Assembly (NCBI GenBank): GCA_934045905.1
Contig: OW203764.1
Coordinates: forward strand, 31,723,629-31,787,628
Direction: 5' to 3'
DNA length: 64,000 nucleotides
DNA from: Leuctra nigra
Taxonomy: Eukaryota > Arthropoda > Insecta > Plecoptera > Leuctridae
A program made the translations under genes and the position numbers. Under the pieces are notes generated by a model that was not told the origin of the DNA, searched no databases, and saw only the letters and a program-made list of their open reading frames with translations. Positions 1 to 11,535 of this stretch are shown piece after piece (position 1 is the stretch's first letter; each line of letters begins with the position of its first letter).

Positions 1-438
1 AATCGATTCAGACGGTCCTCTTTATGAAATAACAATAGTTAAATTAAAGTTTTCTAATTACTGAAACGGAAATGACGTCATAGTTTAGCGAAATCTGCTT
101 AAATTCACTTCCCTTTATATAAAATCCAACTATATATTCAGAAGGCTTATAATGAAATATTAGTATTTATATACATATTAATACCTACAATGTGTAAGAG
201 CTTTCAGCCGCCATTTTGAAAACCGGAAGTGATGCCATATCTCGAAAACGGCTGGACCTATTGGAACGATGCTTTCGCAATTCTTCATGGCATATCACTT
301 TAAGTTTAAATTTAGCTCCAAACAATATTTTTTTAGTTACTAATTCGGAAATGGCGTATTTTTTTAAAGGAATTAGCCATTGTTGCCCTAATAAGTTTTA
401 CAAGTTGTGTAAATAAACTAAAAAAATAAGTGATATCC
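1..438. other. 5' flank without recognised gene
   Basis: AT-rich sequence upstream of the Gemin4-like gene. A short open frame at 216-416 has no recognisable domain. Motifs of the type CGGAAATGACGTCA recur in degenerate form near 65, 225 and 345, suggesting an old dispersed repeat with internal duplication. I see no gene here. Confidence 0.4.
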
Positions 439-829
439 CCATAAAAAAACACTCCGTGTAAAAAAACAGCCAAGTCTCTTCAACTAAAAAAAAAATTATG
501 AAATCTAAAAATTCTGCACTGAAACGTAGTGATATCAAAAAATGAGCCAAGTCAAAACTTTATTTGAAAATTAAAAAATACTTGGCGCATCGTTTTTTTA
601 GGGCATTGTAGGTATAGGTACTATAAGAACTATATGTATTTATATCTAGCCTATACTTCTAAGCTATTTATATACACGATGCGCCAAGTATTTTTTAATT
701 TTCAAATAAAGTTTTGACTTGGCTCATTTTTTGATATCACCACGTTTCAGTGCAGAATTTTTAGATTTCATAATTTTTTTTTTAGTTGAAGAGACTTGGC
801 TGTTTTTTTACACGGAGTGTTTTTTATGG
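439..829. repeat. Long inverted-repeat (foldback) MITE
   Basis: Two arms of about 153 bp (439-592 and 677-829) are near-perfect reverse complements around an 84-bp loop. The arms end in the motif CCATAAAAAAACACTCCGTG and its complement. There is no open frame, so this is a non-autonomous foldback element. It sits about 150 bp upstream of the Gemin4 start codon and could lie in the promoter or 5' UTR. Target duplication was not resolved. Confidence 0.9.
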
Positions 830-981
830 TATTATATTAGTTGACTAAAATGTAATAATCTTCTCCAGGTATTCAGTAAGCTCAACATAGCTCATCGGCT
901 TACAACTTATCTTCCACCAACCACCACACAGAGTGACTTAACGACATCGTACTCTGAGAGTGAAGGATTTCTGGATTCAAC

Positions 982-2427
982 ATGGATTTCTGTCGTGAGC
1001 TCCGAGAGTTAGAAAATTCACTGGAAGAGTGTCAAGACAAAATAGGAAACCTTAAAGAACCTTGTGATGACGGAAAAGTAAATGCGATTATCACATATAT
1101 AAAGTCTAAATTCGATATGCTGCAACTGAGTGATTCATCCCTCAGGAAAATGAATCTATTTCTCGTGTTGAACTCTGACCTCATTGTACGTGATTTATTG
1201 CTGCATGATTTTGATTATGGACATTTAGTAAACGATGGACTCTGTATAAACGGTGAGCTGCTTGTGAGAATTGTCTCCGGACTTTCTCTGCAGAAGTACT
1301 TCTGTGAGAGCATCGTTTTGTGCCCACCGGTACTTAGCATTGAATTACTGGTGTTCGCAGTCAAAGCCATCAACTCATTGAAATTCTGTGATAGCGTTTC
1401 CATTTCCCTCGATCTCGCCGCTGCGATTTACAAGAAAATCAACAGGATCGAAAGCTTCCAAGAAACAACGGATCGGACATATGTCCAACATCTGTACTCT
1501 AAGATGTACACTTATTTTGTTACGTTGGTAGACTTCTGTTTGAAAATAAATTCCAAGGAATCCGCCGACGACCCAGTTGCGATTGGTCAAAGAATAATAA
1601 ACATCTTGAAGCTGTTGAATTTGTGCCTTCGAGTTTACCTGGAAAAAGATAGAATACACTCTTTCGAAGAATACAAGATCACTTTGCAATATGACGGTGA
1701 GGCAGATTTACCAGCAAGTAGCAATATTCGCCACCTGGAGTTTATAAACCACTTAGTTTCAATGTTCATTCAAGCAACCAAAGAACTCACAATTGGCCTC
1801 TGGTGCGATTTGAGCGACATATTCTACGATGATTCTGTAGATTCTGAAAAATCGTACCAGCAAATGATAGGGGAAAATTGTTACATGTGCTTAAAGCTGC
1901 TACAGGAACTGAATGATCAGAATGTAAAAGAGAAGCCGACGGAAATCAATGCTCTGCTGACATTCCTACCCGGCTGTTCTATAAAGCCATGGGACGAAGA
2001 CGATGAAATTAAAAGTGCAAGTCTTATATTAATACTGAGCAATATTCGCGATGAAAGCAAATCACAAGACAAATGGTTGATGGCGATGTTGAAATATAAC
2101 TCACCAACGCCAATACTTCTCAAGGACGATTGTCTTCGTTGTCTTGAACAGAATACATCAGTCGTCAAATATGATCAAGTGGACATTGTCCTTGATCAGA
2201 TAATGAGTGCTATTAAATCAGGAGATACTTCAGTGGATGTTGACAGATTGAGAAAGCTGGCGATGACATCCATAAAACACTTTTCCCTGGAGGACCAAGT
2301 AAAATTAATTGCTGCGTATTTTGACAAGTACGGAGCAAATACATGTCTGTTAACGAGCCATTTCAACGGCACATTAACTGAAGTCATGAACAAGGCAATT
2401 TGCATTGCAGAGAGTGGGAAACAAGAG
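982..2427 (+). CDS. Gemin4: Gemin4 exon 1 (coding)
   Basis: Encodes residues 1-482, from ATG at 982 to a donor AAGAG|GTAATC at 2427/2428. The protein is mostly amphipathic helix. Residues near 430-470 (phases LEDQVKLIAAYFDKYG and HFNGTLTEVMNKA) resemble the middle of vertebrate Gemin4. The open frame continues past the donor to 2613, but that extension does not match the family and the next exon restores it. Confidence 0.8.
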
Positions 2428-5400
2428 GTAATCACCTATGAATTTCTTTTACTTTATCTTGAATTTTTGTTTGTGATGACTGTAATCGTGAATGAGGGTT
2501 TCTCAGTTCTTTGCAGAATTTGTCGAGCTGTTCTTCCAATCTCCACGGGCCCTGCTGCAGAGGTTGTTCTCTCAAGGTCTCACGAATGGGAGCCAAGCTT
2601 CTGTTGTGGTTGACATTCTCAAGGTCCTTCAGCCGGCATGTCGATGGCACACCACTGACGAGGAAGGTCGTCGGGAGAAGAATGACTTGATCGCTTCGAT
2701 GTTGATTGAACTGGTGGAGGAGCAGGCTTGGGGCGAGCAGGAGCAAGACAACTTGGTTCAACTTGTAAGTGAAGATCAATGTGTTGTTTCATATTTAAAT
2801 TAATTTAGACAAGGAGGAGTTTTAAATAATATAATTCCAAGCACCATTTTTATTTATGTACCTACTGTACCTAAATAATTTACCTACTAGTTTTTTATTT
2901 ATTTTTTTTATTTTTTTTAGTTGGTCGGTTATTTGGTTTACTATATAGTTAGAGATAGTTATAGATCGTTTTATGATTTGTAAAAGCTTTATTTTTTAAT
3001 TATTATCCAATACAGGTACATTTTAAGGCATTAGGGTATTTAGGCATTAGCTAATTAGGCATTTTAAGGTAACTAGGTATAAAATTTAAAAAAAAATTAC
3101 ATCTTTTAAATGAACATTACACATTACAGGTGACTTCTCTTGCCTCAAGCTCTGTCATTGAGAAACGAGTGGTTCTGGAAGACTGCTTATTCCCTGCAAT
3201 TTATCGCAGCCTAGTCAACTGCCAATGGGACATCCTCACGTTGTTCCTACAAACAGTCCAACAGATCGTGCCAACGACCTCGGACTGCAACATTCCCGCG
3301 TTGTTTGTTCTCCTCGGACAAGTCTTGACATCGAGCCGATGTGATCTGAACAGTTTCCATCCTCAAGCCGTTCTCGTGTGCGAAGAATCCTCAGTGCTTA
3401 TCTCCGTTATACTCACTCAACTTCATACAGAAGACGTAAACAAAGACACGATTTTGTGGCTTGAAAGTAAGTTGGCATACCTGATGCCATTGAACAAATC
3501 GTATTTCAGAAAATTATTTAATGAAGAAGAGAATAAAAACGTATCGAAGATCTCGTGCGATGATATCCTTTTGGATCTGATGCATTCAAAGACGACAAAC
3601 TCCAACACGCTGGAAAGTCTCCGCAACATTGAGGGAAAACGAGTTCTAATTCTTCAGTCACTTGTAAAGGTCAGTTTTCTCTCACTTCAAGTTTTCTATA
3701 CCATTGACATTCGCTTCTGTTCGGGATATGAAACTTGTCGATTGCTTACGGACGAAATGCGCTGTCTCGTGATATCATAATGGTTCAAGGTCAAATTCCT
3801 AGCTCAATGGCTGAAGTCATCTTACATTTTACCAGATAGCACGGGAGCCTGACACAGTACGACAATGCTTCATTTGTTGAGACATTTTAAATGTAGAAAT
3901 GCCTTGATCATAAACAGAATGATTAATATAACGTTGTACCTAAAGAAATTAATGTGGTAAAGAAGTGATCCTTCAACATGAGCAGAAACAGTCTGTGCCG
4001 CCCAGTGGCGGCTATTTGGCTTTACAACAGGTGTTCAATTACATAGAAGGACGTAGAAGAAAGTACTCTAAGAGGAGAGCCCCCAGCAGATGCGGGGCCG
4101 GGGCGCATAACCCCGGATTTTTTTGTATCTTTAGTTTGAAATTGATGCATTTTTACGTCTTTTGGAGAGCAAAATGATTAGACAAAATATTTAACTTCCT
4201 ACTTCCTGGATTAGGGAGCACTTTTAAATAATTTTCTTGGGTGATCAGGTGTACAATTGTCACACCTTGCACACTGTAATAGCCGCCACTGGTGCCGCTG
4301 CTATAGCAGTTGCCTATCCCTAACAGGAAGTGAATGTCAATGATTATACCAGGAGTCAGTAACCTTTTTTGGTCAAAGAGCCAATTTCCTAAAAATGCAT
4401 AAATTCGATAATAATGGGAGCCGCAGGAGAGGCAATCAAATATAAAACACTAAAAATAATAAATTGCATGACTAGTTTATTTTGTGTATTTTGGTGAAGT
4501 CCCCCAGCTGTTGCCTCTTAGTGCATATTTTTAGAATTTTCACACTTTTAAAGTGATTCAGAGGCTCTAAAATGAACAAACCGAATCAAACAACCCCCAT
4601 TTGTTGCCCCGCAGGATGTTTATTTTTAGCATTCGACAATTTTAAAGTGTTTCAGGGGCTCCATAATGAACAAACTGAATCAAACAACATTCCAATTGAT
4701 GCCCTACCGGTTTTTTTCTTCAAATTTTTCGATTATATCGACTCCAGATCTTTTTTAAATTATAAAGAGCAATTTAAGGACCACTAAGGAACCTCCGGAG
4801 CCGCAGTTTGCCGACCCCTGGATTATACAATATCCGATACTCGATGATAACACAGCGTACTCTCTCTGTCAGATGTTGCCGTCTCTCTCAGCGAGAGAGT
4901 GGAGATGTCTTCATCATCTGGAAGCCATTGCTTGCGATGATTCAGAAGACCCAGTTGTTTGGCTGTTTCACGTCGTAGCGGATGCGCTGATGATCATCGG
5001 ATCTGTTGTGGATCAGGAGTTCGCAAATCAAGATTCTGCAATCACCTGTCTCAACTATTGCATCAGAAATTTTGCTGCTTTTACACAGGTAAATTTTTAC
5101 TCATTTTTACTCCTAGGCTATGGTTTAAGTAGGGTTTCCATGACCGGAATTATTTTCGTGACACGGAACGATTTTCGTAAAATGGCGGACTTCAACCAAT
5201 CCAATCACAAGACAGAGTGATTTCGCTACGATTTTTTCTCTGTCTTGTGATTGGTTGATGTCCGCCATTTTACGAAAATCGTTCCGTGTCACGAAAATAA
5301 TTCCGGTCATGGAAACCCTACTTTATTCTTGAATTGATGAATGATGTTGATTTAAAAATTTCACAATATAGAACTCATTCATTAGTAATTACATCCTTAT

Positions 5401-6479
5401 TAGTTCAGTTATAACATTTTGATTTGTACTACCTACATTAAAATGATAATAGTGACGTCTCATGAAATTTTATTGTTGTAAATTTGTAAATATCAACACA
5501 TCATTACACATCCCTCAATAAATGATAATTTTTCTTTAAAAAAATCAATTTTAAATAGCTGGGGCATTTTGGCTTAAAAAGCAACATGAATCAGGTTTGT
5601 GATGTCATTTCTAAGTTCCCAACAATGTTTTACCATGGTAATTTGTTGACATGACAACAAAAGAATAGGGAATTCTCCTCTAATTTTATTAACGTAAATT
5701 CGTAAATAACAACACAAATAATAATCACAAACACTCTTATCACTTGAAAAATAGAACATTTTCATTCATAAAAATCAATTTCAAATGTCATGGGACATTT
5801 TGGCGGGAAAAACGGCATGTAATGAGAATCTGGGTTGTGATGTCACTTCTATGTCCACAACAATGTGTTACCATGGTGATATGCTTTGTTGCCATGGCAA
5901 CATATAAGTTATGACGTCAATGTCAATTTTCCTGTTTTAATGTTAGAAGAAAATTATCAACCTTTGTATATCAATTCCGAGAGAACTATTGAACCCACAA
6001 CAAAATTAATAACATATGTATTCAGCAACGTGTCCCCTACCATAATAATACAATTTTTTGGAAATGTAATATAGAGGAGAATTCCCTATTATGACATCAA
6101 TGTAATTTTCCATTTTTCCTGTGTCCTTTTTTAACGTTCTTTCTTCCTGTGGTGTACTATTCCTGTAACTCTGTTGAACTTGATGTTATTTCAGGAGCGC
6201 ATGCTGCCAGTGTCGTCAGTGATGCAGTCCGCCACTGTGAAGTCGGTGTTTCGGAAGAGCCTCTGCCTGCTGGAGCGCTTGCCCGCCGTGATACGAGAGC
6301 CGTGTTCCATCTTCTGCGTCATGATCCTGGTCCAGCTGATGACCGACGTCTTCGCTGCCTCCGGGGAAGGTCAAGAAGCCACTGTCCAAGGTCTGTGTTC
6401 CGTCATCGCCGTGTCAAGCGTTCCACAAGCGAGAGTCGCATTGTCACGGAAACTTGATGAATTGTGCCAAGGTCATTGA
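982..6479 (+). CDS. Gemin4: Gemin4-like SMN-complex subunit (whole gene, 5 exons)
   Basis: Gene model: 982-2427, 2507-2764, 3130-3669, 4873-5088 and 6195-6479, giving 914 residues plus TGA. All introns are GT-AG and all junctions are phase 0. The start is supported by an in-frame TGA at 961-963, just upstream. The product is leucine-rich and helical, without signal peptide or membrane span. I recognise it from memory as Gemin4 (vertebrate length about 1,058). Matching stretches are SQDKWLMAML near residue 350, EDCLFPAIYRSLV early in exon 3, SLVKMLPSLSAREWRCLHHL across the exon 3/4 junction, and RLPAVIREPCSIFCVMILVQ near the C terminus, in the right order and spacing. Known role: a component of the SMN complex, which loads Sm proteins onto snRNAs in the cytoplasm and is present in nuclear gems. 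It is convergent with TrpA1. The N-terminal third is not recognisable on its own, so the identification rests on the C-terminal two thirds. Confidence 0.72.
2507..2764 (+). CDS. Gemin4: Gemin4 exon 2
   Basis: 86 codons, phase 0 at both ends, after a 79-bp intron. The acceptor is TTTCTCAG at 2499-2506. The AG ten bases further on (2515-2516) would break the frame, so the first AG is chosen. It begins FFAEFVELFFQSPRALLQRL and ends at CAACTT|GTAAGT. Confidence 0.8.
3130..3669 (+). CDS. Gemin4: Gemin4 exon 3
   Basis: 180 codons after acceptor ATTACAG at 3129. Its first residue is Val from GTG and is internal, not a start. The donor is taken as AAG|GTCAGT at 3669/3670, because keeping Val-Lys gives the family alignment SLVKMLPSLSAREW. 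The alternative CTT|GTAAAG six bases earlier would drop those two residues. Confidence 0.78.
3670..4872. other. Gemin4 intron 3
   Basis: 1,203-bp intron. The 3' part is a 471-bp hAT MITE (4350-4820). The left part (3670-4349) has a short GC-rich patch near 4080-4120 that resembles patches near 22560 but holds no recognised gene. Confidence 0.7.
4350..4820. mobile_element. Non-autonomous hAT element with 8-bp target duplication
   Basis: The ends are CAGGAGTCAGTAACC... and ...TTTGCCGACCCCTG, the CAG...CTG type of hAT termini seen in widespread SPIN/Ac-like MITEs. An exact 8-bp target duplication GATTATAC lies at 4342-4349 and 4821-4828. Internally, two diverged copies of a roughly 105-bp block (about 4533-4640 and 4640-4745) repeat the phrase AATGAACAAACCGAATCAAA. 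No transposase frame. Confidence 0.93.
4873..5088 (+). CDS. Gemin4: Gemin4 exon 4
   Basis: 72 codons after a strong acceptor (TACTCTCTCTGTCAG). It begins MLPSLSAREWRCLHHL, the most recognisable Gemin4 block (vertebrate form SPQEWQRLHQL). The Met at 4873 is internal. The donor is ACACAG|GTAAAT at 5088/5089. Confidence 0.82.
5128..5324. repeat. Near-perfect palindromic MITE
   Basis: Arms of about 88 bp starting AAGTAGGGTTTCCATGACCG are almost exact reverse complements around a loop of about 20 bp at 5215-5235. A transcript of either strand would form one long hairpin. Confidence 0.92.
5664..6090. repeat. MITE with perfect 19-bp terminal inverted repeats
   Basis: Termini AATAGGGAATTCTCCTCTA (5664-5682) and its exact reverse complement (6072-6090). 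Sequence around 5755-5905 is a diverged direct copy of 5530-5680, just outside the left end (shared phrases AATCAATTT, GTGATGTCA, TTACCATGG), so the element probably inserted into or rearranged an older tandem repeat. Confidence 0.8.
6195..6479 (+). CDS. Gemin4: Gemin4 exon 5, C terminus
   Basis: 94 codons plus TGA at 6477-6479, after acceptor GTTATTTCAG. It encodes ERMLPVSSVMQS... and ends ...SRKLDELCQGH. The stretch RLPAVIREPCSIFCVMILVQ aligns with the last ~60 residues of vertebrate Gemin4. The reading frame is locally more GC-rich than its surroundings. No clear AATAAA was seen close to the stop. Confidence 0.82.
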   Translation, partial: ERMLPVSSVMQSATVKSVFRKSLCLLERLPAVIREPCSIFCVMILVQLMTDVFAASGEGQEATVQGLCSVIAVSSVPQARVALSRKLDELCQGH

Positions 6480-6592
6480 TCCAATTCTTCTTACCATCTT
6501 TCTTCCCTAGGGATGGGATTTTACTGGTCAAATACGTTTTTGGTCAGTTGATGGTCAAATACTATTTTTTGTTAAAAGTTAGGCAATCTACT

Positions 6593-6896
6593 TAAAGCCC
6601 GATTTACACGGCCACATTTATTGAACAACTTCTGTGACACAGTCTTTGACAAAGTTTTTTTTTCACACAATGTTGCATTTACACGAAACAATTTCTTGTT
6701 CTTCTTGTTGACCGTTTATTGAACAACTTCTGTGTCACAGTCTTTGTCACAGTCTTTGTCACATTTCTTGAAGGAAATTAGAACATGTTTTAAGTTCTGT
6801 TACAGAAAGTTGCTTCGTGTAAATGCAAAATTGTATGAAAAATGGGAATGTGACACAGAAGTTGTTCAAGAAATTGTACCGTGTAAATCGGACATA
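6593..6896. repeat. Terminal-inverted-repeat MITE
   Basis: The ends carry GCCCGATTTACACGG (6597-6611) and its complement (6879-6893). Inner blocks GAACAACTTCTGTGACACAG and the reverse complement pair further in. Non-coding. Confidence 0.85.
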
Positions 6897-7106
6897 AGAG
6901 TATAATTTTACAAAAAAAATTAAATTAGGTAAACCCATACATCCCAAGGTCCACAGAAAATATGAATTTCATCATTGGGTTGTATGGAACAAACGCGCAA
7001 ATATTGTATCCGGGAGTGTATACAAAAATTATGTACCAATTCTCGTAATTTTCTGAAAAACTTTGAAGATAATTATTAATTTCTCAATTCTATCTTATGG
7101 ATTTAG

Positions 7107-8229
7107 CAGGGTTGGGTCATTACGCGTAGAATATTAATTTTCTACATACACGTAGAGTAACACGTAGAATATGTAGAATATGTAGAATATTATTGTAGAA
7201 TATTTTTTTAAGTGCCAGTGGATTGACAGTGGTAAAATTTTGAAAAGTTAGCATAGACCAATATATATTATTTTACCTTATTAGTTGCCCTATTTTCAAC
7301 TTAGCTTTAGAGCGGTCGAGTTAAAATCTTTTCTATTTATTCTACTCATATTCTATCTTGTAATGAGACAGTCACAACCTTAATTTTGGCGAATTAGAGA
7401 GCAATCCTACCTCTTAATTAATAAGCCCATTTATAGCACACTTCCCCTACATATATCTACAATAGGGAACACTCGATGAAATATATTGCAGGAAAAGCCC
7501 TTTAGCAAGATTGTAAAAAATTGAAATTAAAACAACATTTCAAAATAATTTCTAATTGAAGATACATAACCATGTAGAATGGAACTTAAATTTCTACTTA
7601 AAAGTTGTGTGCATATTCTTCGTGTTTGGATAATGGGGTTGTTCACTGCCATTTGCTCTCACTCGCAGAGCTAGCGGCAATGGAGTAGTCTCTCTCTGAT
7701 TGGTTGTTCTCTGAATCCAAGATCTCTGAATCTCTGAATCAAACTCCCGCTAAGGTTTAAAAATCTTCCATTCTGCTCTGCATTTTGATTGGCCCTCTCT
7801 CGGCATTTTGATTGGTTCTTATTACGGTTAGGACAGCAACGCCACCTACAATAGTGTTGCGTGAACAACCCCATTGAATTTACATTACGGCATCCAGCAT
7901 TACAGCTAGCAACTACCAAAGTCCGAATGAGATGTTTGAGTATTACTTTGCGTTTTTTTTATGAATGTTAAATTTAGAAGAAAGAAATTGTAGTTGGTCT
8001 CTCTCATGATCATTATGTACTAGGTACTCATAGTAAAGTAAAATGCTGTTATATTGAAAACAAATCAATAAAATGATCATTATAATCCAAATCAATATGT
8101 TTAAAAAAAATAATATTCTCCGTGTAGAATATGTCATCTACATCAAAATTCTTCATTACATATTCTACGGTAGAATATACGCGTAGAATACCCATTTTCT
8201 ACACGGAATATTCTACTGACCCAACTCTG
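7107..8229. mobile_element. Non-autonomous hAT element, 8-bp target duplication
   Basis: Termini CAGGGTTGGGTCA and TGACCCAACTCTG, with exact 8-bp target duplication GGATTTAG at 7099-7106 and 8230-8237. Subterminal arms are rich in the word GTAGAAT (for example ACGCGTAGAATA) on both sides. No transposase frame was seen. It has been invaded by a smaller element at 7632-7875. Confidence 0.9.
7632..7875. repeat. MITE nested in the hAT element
   Basis: Perfect 15-bp terminal inverted repeats AATGGGGTTGTTCAC / GTGAACAACCCCATT enclose 214 bp containing repeated GATTGGTT and TCTCTGAATC words. It lies wholly inside the 7107-8229 element and is therefore younger. Confidence 0.82.
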
Positions 8230-8589
8230 GGATTTAGTAACTAATTTACACCCACCTACTACTACTATTTAGTAGTTAGTCAGTATAATTGGTCTGTAGT
8301 CTGTACCTTAATTTAACAGTTACGTTATAGTCAGTTGACCACGAGTATTTAACCGGAGTCAATTGATCAAAGATGAAACATCCCTATTCTTTGCATGATG
8401 CAGTAGCTACTTCATAGTAGTTTTTAATTACATGGGTGCATGCATTAATATTCACACTCAAAGTTAATATTGTCTTACTTCAAAATGCTGTATGCGTACA
8501 CTTTGCCAAGTCCCTTGGTCTGTGCTTGGGTTTGTTTATTATATTCTGTTTACTATTGAAGTACAAGATTTTGATATTCCCAGAATAGA

Positions 8590-9302
8590 TAAGGTGACCA
8601 TATTCGGGAGGAGTCAAACCGGGACAAAGTTTTTGAGTGATACGAAGGGGGGTCTGGGGTGTCTTGCCCCCCAGAAAAATGCCACGCAGCGAATTTTTTG
8701 AAATGCATCACTCAATTATGGCTTAAAATCACTTTAAAAGTATAGTTATTTTCAGGAAAGTAGGTAAACTAACGTGAAAAAATCTAGATCTTGTGGTTGG
8801 ATGATGGAGTTTTTATGTGGTCATTGATGTCCGACCTACCGCCGTTAGCTATTAACAGTATTTTCTCGCAGACCATGCACTTCATTTCGTGGTCATTATG
8901 TATCAGTTTTTACCTTTTTCATAAACACAAACTCTGTCTTTAAGTCTTCATTAAATTTACACTTCCTCCGAGGAGCCATAAGTAAAAGTTCTAACAAGTA
9001 ACAATAATATCACAGACAGATGAATGACAGGAACACAAACCGGCTAAACAAACTAAACACACGCCATCTTAACTTTCAACGAAATCGAAATCTGTGCGCA
9101 TCTGCTTTAAGCATCTTAGATGTGACAGCTGTAGACAAAAGTTCCATCTAGCGCCGTTAGAGTGAACTACCGGGCGGGACATTTTAAGCGGCAGTTTCAA
9201 AACCGGTACAAATGAGCCGTTTCGCAAAGGTTCTCGGGACACCGGGACAAGAGCATTAAAAACGGTACTGTACCGGTAAAACCGGTACGTATGGTCACCT
9301 TA
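8590..9302 (-). mobile_element. hAT element with BED zinc-finger remnant
   Basis: 13-bp termini TAAGGTGACCATA / TATGGTCACCTTA with exact 8-bp target duplication AGAATAGA at 8582-8589 and 9303-9310. Subterminal repeats of CCGGGAC and CCGGTA pair across the element. The interior keeps only the start of a transposase-like gene on the minus strand. Confidence 0.92.
8786..8979 (-). pseudogene. BED-type zinc-finger fragment of hAT transposase
   Basis: From ATG at 8979 the minus strand reads MAPRRKCKFNEDLKTEFVFM and soon stops. A neighbouring frame continues with MKCMVCEKI ... NDHIKT, carrying the C-x2-C and downstream His of a BED finger. A frameshift separates the two parts and the catalytic region is absent. 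Family identity is recalled, not searched. Confidence 0.7.
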
Positions 9303-10288
9303 AGAATAGAGCGAGTTTTTTCATGTTTGTGCTACATAGTGCAAAGTGAACTCAAAAAATTAGAACCCTCAAATCAGTGGTGCAACTTCATGCAGGGCCG
9401 TTTTGTGTTCGATTAGTAACTTTAATAGGTGGTACTAATACAGTACTTTGTCATGAAAATAAACATGTAGGTACATAATAATACCAGGCGTACACTTGTG
9501 TTTATTCTATATTTTTTATTTTCGTGCTCAAAGTTTAAAAATACATCGGGTACTTACTTATTTTAATAACCCACTTTAAGTAGGTAGCTGTTTATGAATT
9601 CTGAACATTTGTACCTAAAGTACTACATAGTAATTCACATTGATGTAACAAATATATATTAATATGTATTACATTGAATATATCACAACATCCGGTGCAG
9701 ACAGTGTGTTTCATAATTTATCCCAGCAGTTTCTTACGCTATTCTCGACTCAAAGTTGATAAATGCCCTCGCTCGACACTAAGAAATACTGCACCTCACC
9801 TCATCACAATATATTACAGTCTTCAACAACATTTAGTTCAAAAGCAATGTGCAGATTACAAGTTAACCATTGATGTAGTGGCATACTTACAGGTACTTTA
9901 GTATTTTGAATTCAAGTATTTTGCCACTCCACATCACATTGAGTTGCTATTGGTCAGAAGCTTAATGTTCGTTCTCTCAAGGCCTTGTTAAGGATTGATA
10001 AACTAACATTAGGTAGGTACGGTTAAAGTGGTTATTCCAGACAAGTTGTTGGCTGTTCCTATGGCAATATTGACTCATTATAATAATCGGCCCTTATAGT
10101 ACGTTTGTCATGGAATTTTTATCAGCGTAAAATATATTTACTGTTTGGAATTCCAATTTTCCACACCTATTTTGGCTATTGTTTGGCACTCCCCTCCCCC
10201 CACCCCCCCATAATAATAGAGGAGCAAGGTGATCTCCCATTTCTGAGGGGTATACAACATTTTGTTGGCATATGTATCCTGGAGAGTG

Positions 10289-10412
10289 ATTCTAAATTTC
10301 CTTGTCGTCTCGTATCAATTGATACGGCGTCACTGCCATGTTAAATAGATAGCACTCCAGTGTGCAGTGAGCCCGTATCACGTGAAACGAGACGACACGG
10401 GAATTTAGAATA
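10289..10412. repeat. Small MITE
   Basis: Inverted termini ATTCTAAATTTCC...GTCGTCTCGT and ACGAGACGAC...GGAATTTAGAAT enclose about 75 bp. Non-coding, about 1.1 kb beyond the TrpA1 stop codon. Confidence 0.8.
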
Positions 10413-11535
10413 GGACCTGGGGACCTTTTTTCGAGATGACGCCTGACGTCAGACAAAACAAAACAATAAACTGACTTGGCAGATTATGCAATTTCCTTCG
10501 GACGGACATCACTTTGACGTCACGCTCGCTTATGAGAGTGCTCGAACGATCTAGAAAATAGGGGTCCTGGCATTTGCCCTCAGTCACTGCATATTCCATG
10601 ACAGATGGCATATAGTCCTGCTTAATGTTTAAAAGGAAGCCACATCTTCCATGCATTAAATGTGGTGATTGCTTACAGTGATAGTACACAGTTATTTTAT
10701 ACAGAGAGAGATGATTAGTAGAACATTCAGAATGTACCATGCCCCATGGGTACATTTCGCTACAATACCACTACATTTACTTCTAGGTGAAGGTGCACCA
10801 ACTTACTGAAATTACTGTGCCTACGATTTTATACAAAATATGATTTTATGCAGTTATATTAGACCTGGGATTCAGCATGACTCAGCAAAAACTATTTGAC
10901 AGTTTAGATAATTGTGAAAAGTATTGGACAGAAGTGGTCAAGTGTCCAATTTGTGTACGAAAAAACATACAATACTTTAAACTTTGTGAATAATAAATAT
11001 GCGTTAATTTGTAATTTGTTGTACATTATTCTACTTCCTAACATTATAAATACTTCTAACTACTTATGGTAGGGTCAATAACTAGTCTATAACCTTTACT
11101 TGGAATGTAAAATTATGTGGTGTACATTAATTAGATACACATGAATTAACAATACAAATAATTAAAAATATCTGTTTCTTATAAAATGATGCTAACTGAC
11201 AGCCATTGAATCTGAATAACTTAAGGGGATGCATACCTTGTTGCCAAATAGCTATAAACTAAAAATTTCTTCTTGGAGGACTTTGGAGGACTTCAGTGAG
11301 CTAGCCACGATTTCTCCCGCCTCCGATAACTGATAAGTCAAGTCAATTCCGTTGAGTGTAAACTTCTCAGAAATAAATGGTCTAAGTTAAACTCTTAAAA
11401 GATGATTTTACTAGCTTGAGCTTAAATATTTTCAGAAGTACTGGTTTCGGCTATTTTCAGCCATACATATTGCCGTACAGGATGAAAACTTGCTGATGAA
11501 TACAGCCGTCTTAAATACGTGTGACATAAAACCTA

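Larger units (their letters stand above)
5089..6194. other. Gemin4 intron 4, two inverted-repeat elements
   Basis: 1,106-bp intron whose recognisable content is a 197-bp palindrome (5128-5324) and a 427-bp terminal-inverted-repeat element (5664-6090). No additional exon was seen. Confidence 0.7.
6480..11535. other. Intergenic region between convergent Gemin4 and TrpA1
   Basis: About 5 kb between the two stop codons, holding both 3' UTRs of unknown extent. Recognised contents are a MITE (6593-6896), a hAT element with a nested MITE (7107-8229), a second hAT element with a zinc-finger remnant (8590-9302) and a small MITE (10289-10412). I see no gene or repeat in 9303-10288 or 10413-11535. Confidence 0.6.

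Noticed and set aside
216..416. 66-residue plus-strand frame near the left edge
   Set aside because: No domain, AT-rich composition and position in apparent repeat; no support as a gene.
3970..4177. Possible extra Gemin4 exon in intron 3
   Set aside because: No matching splice phases and no resemblance to the family; the neighbouring exons already join in frame.
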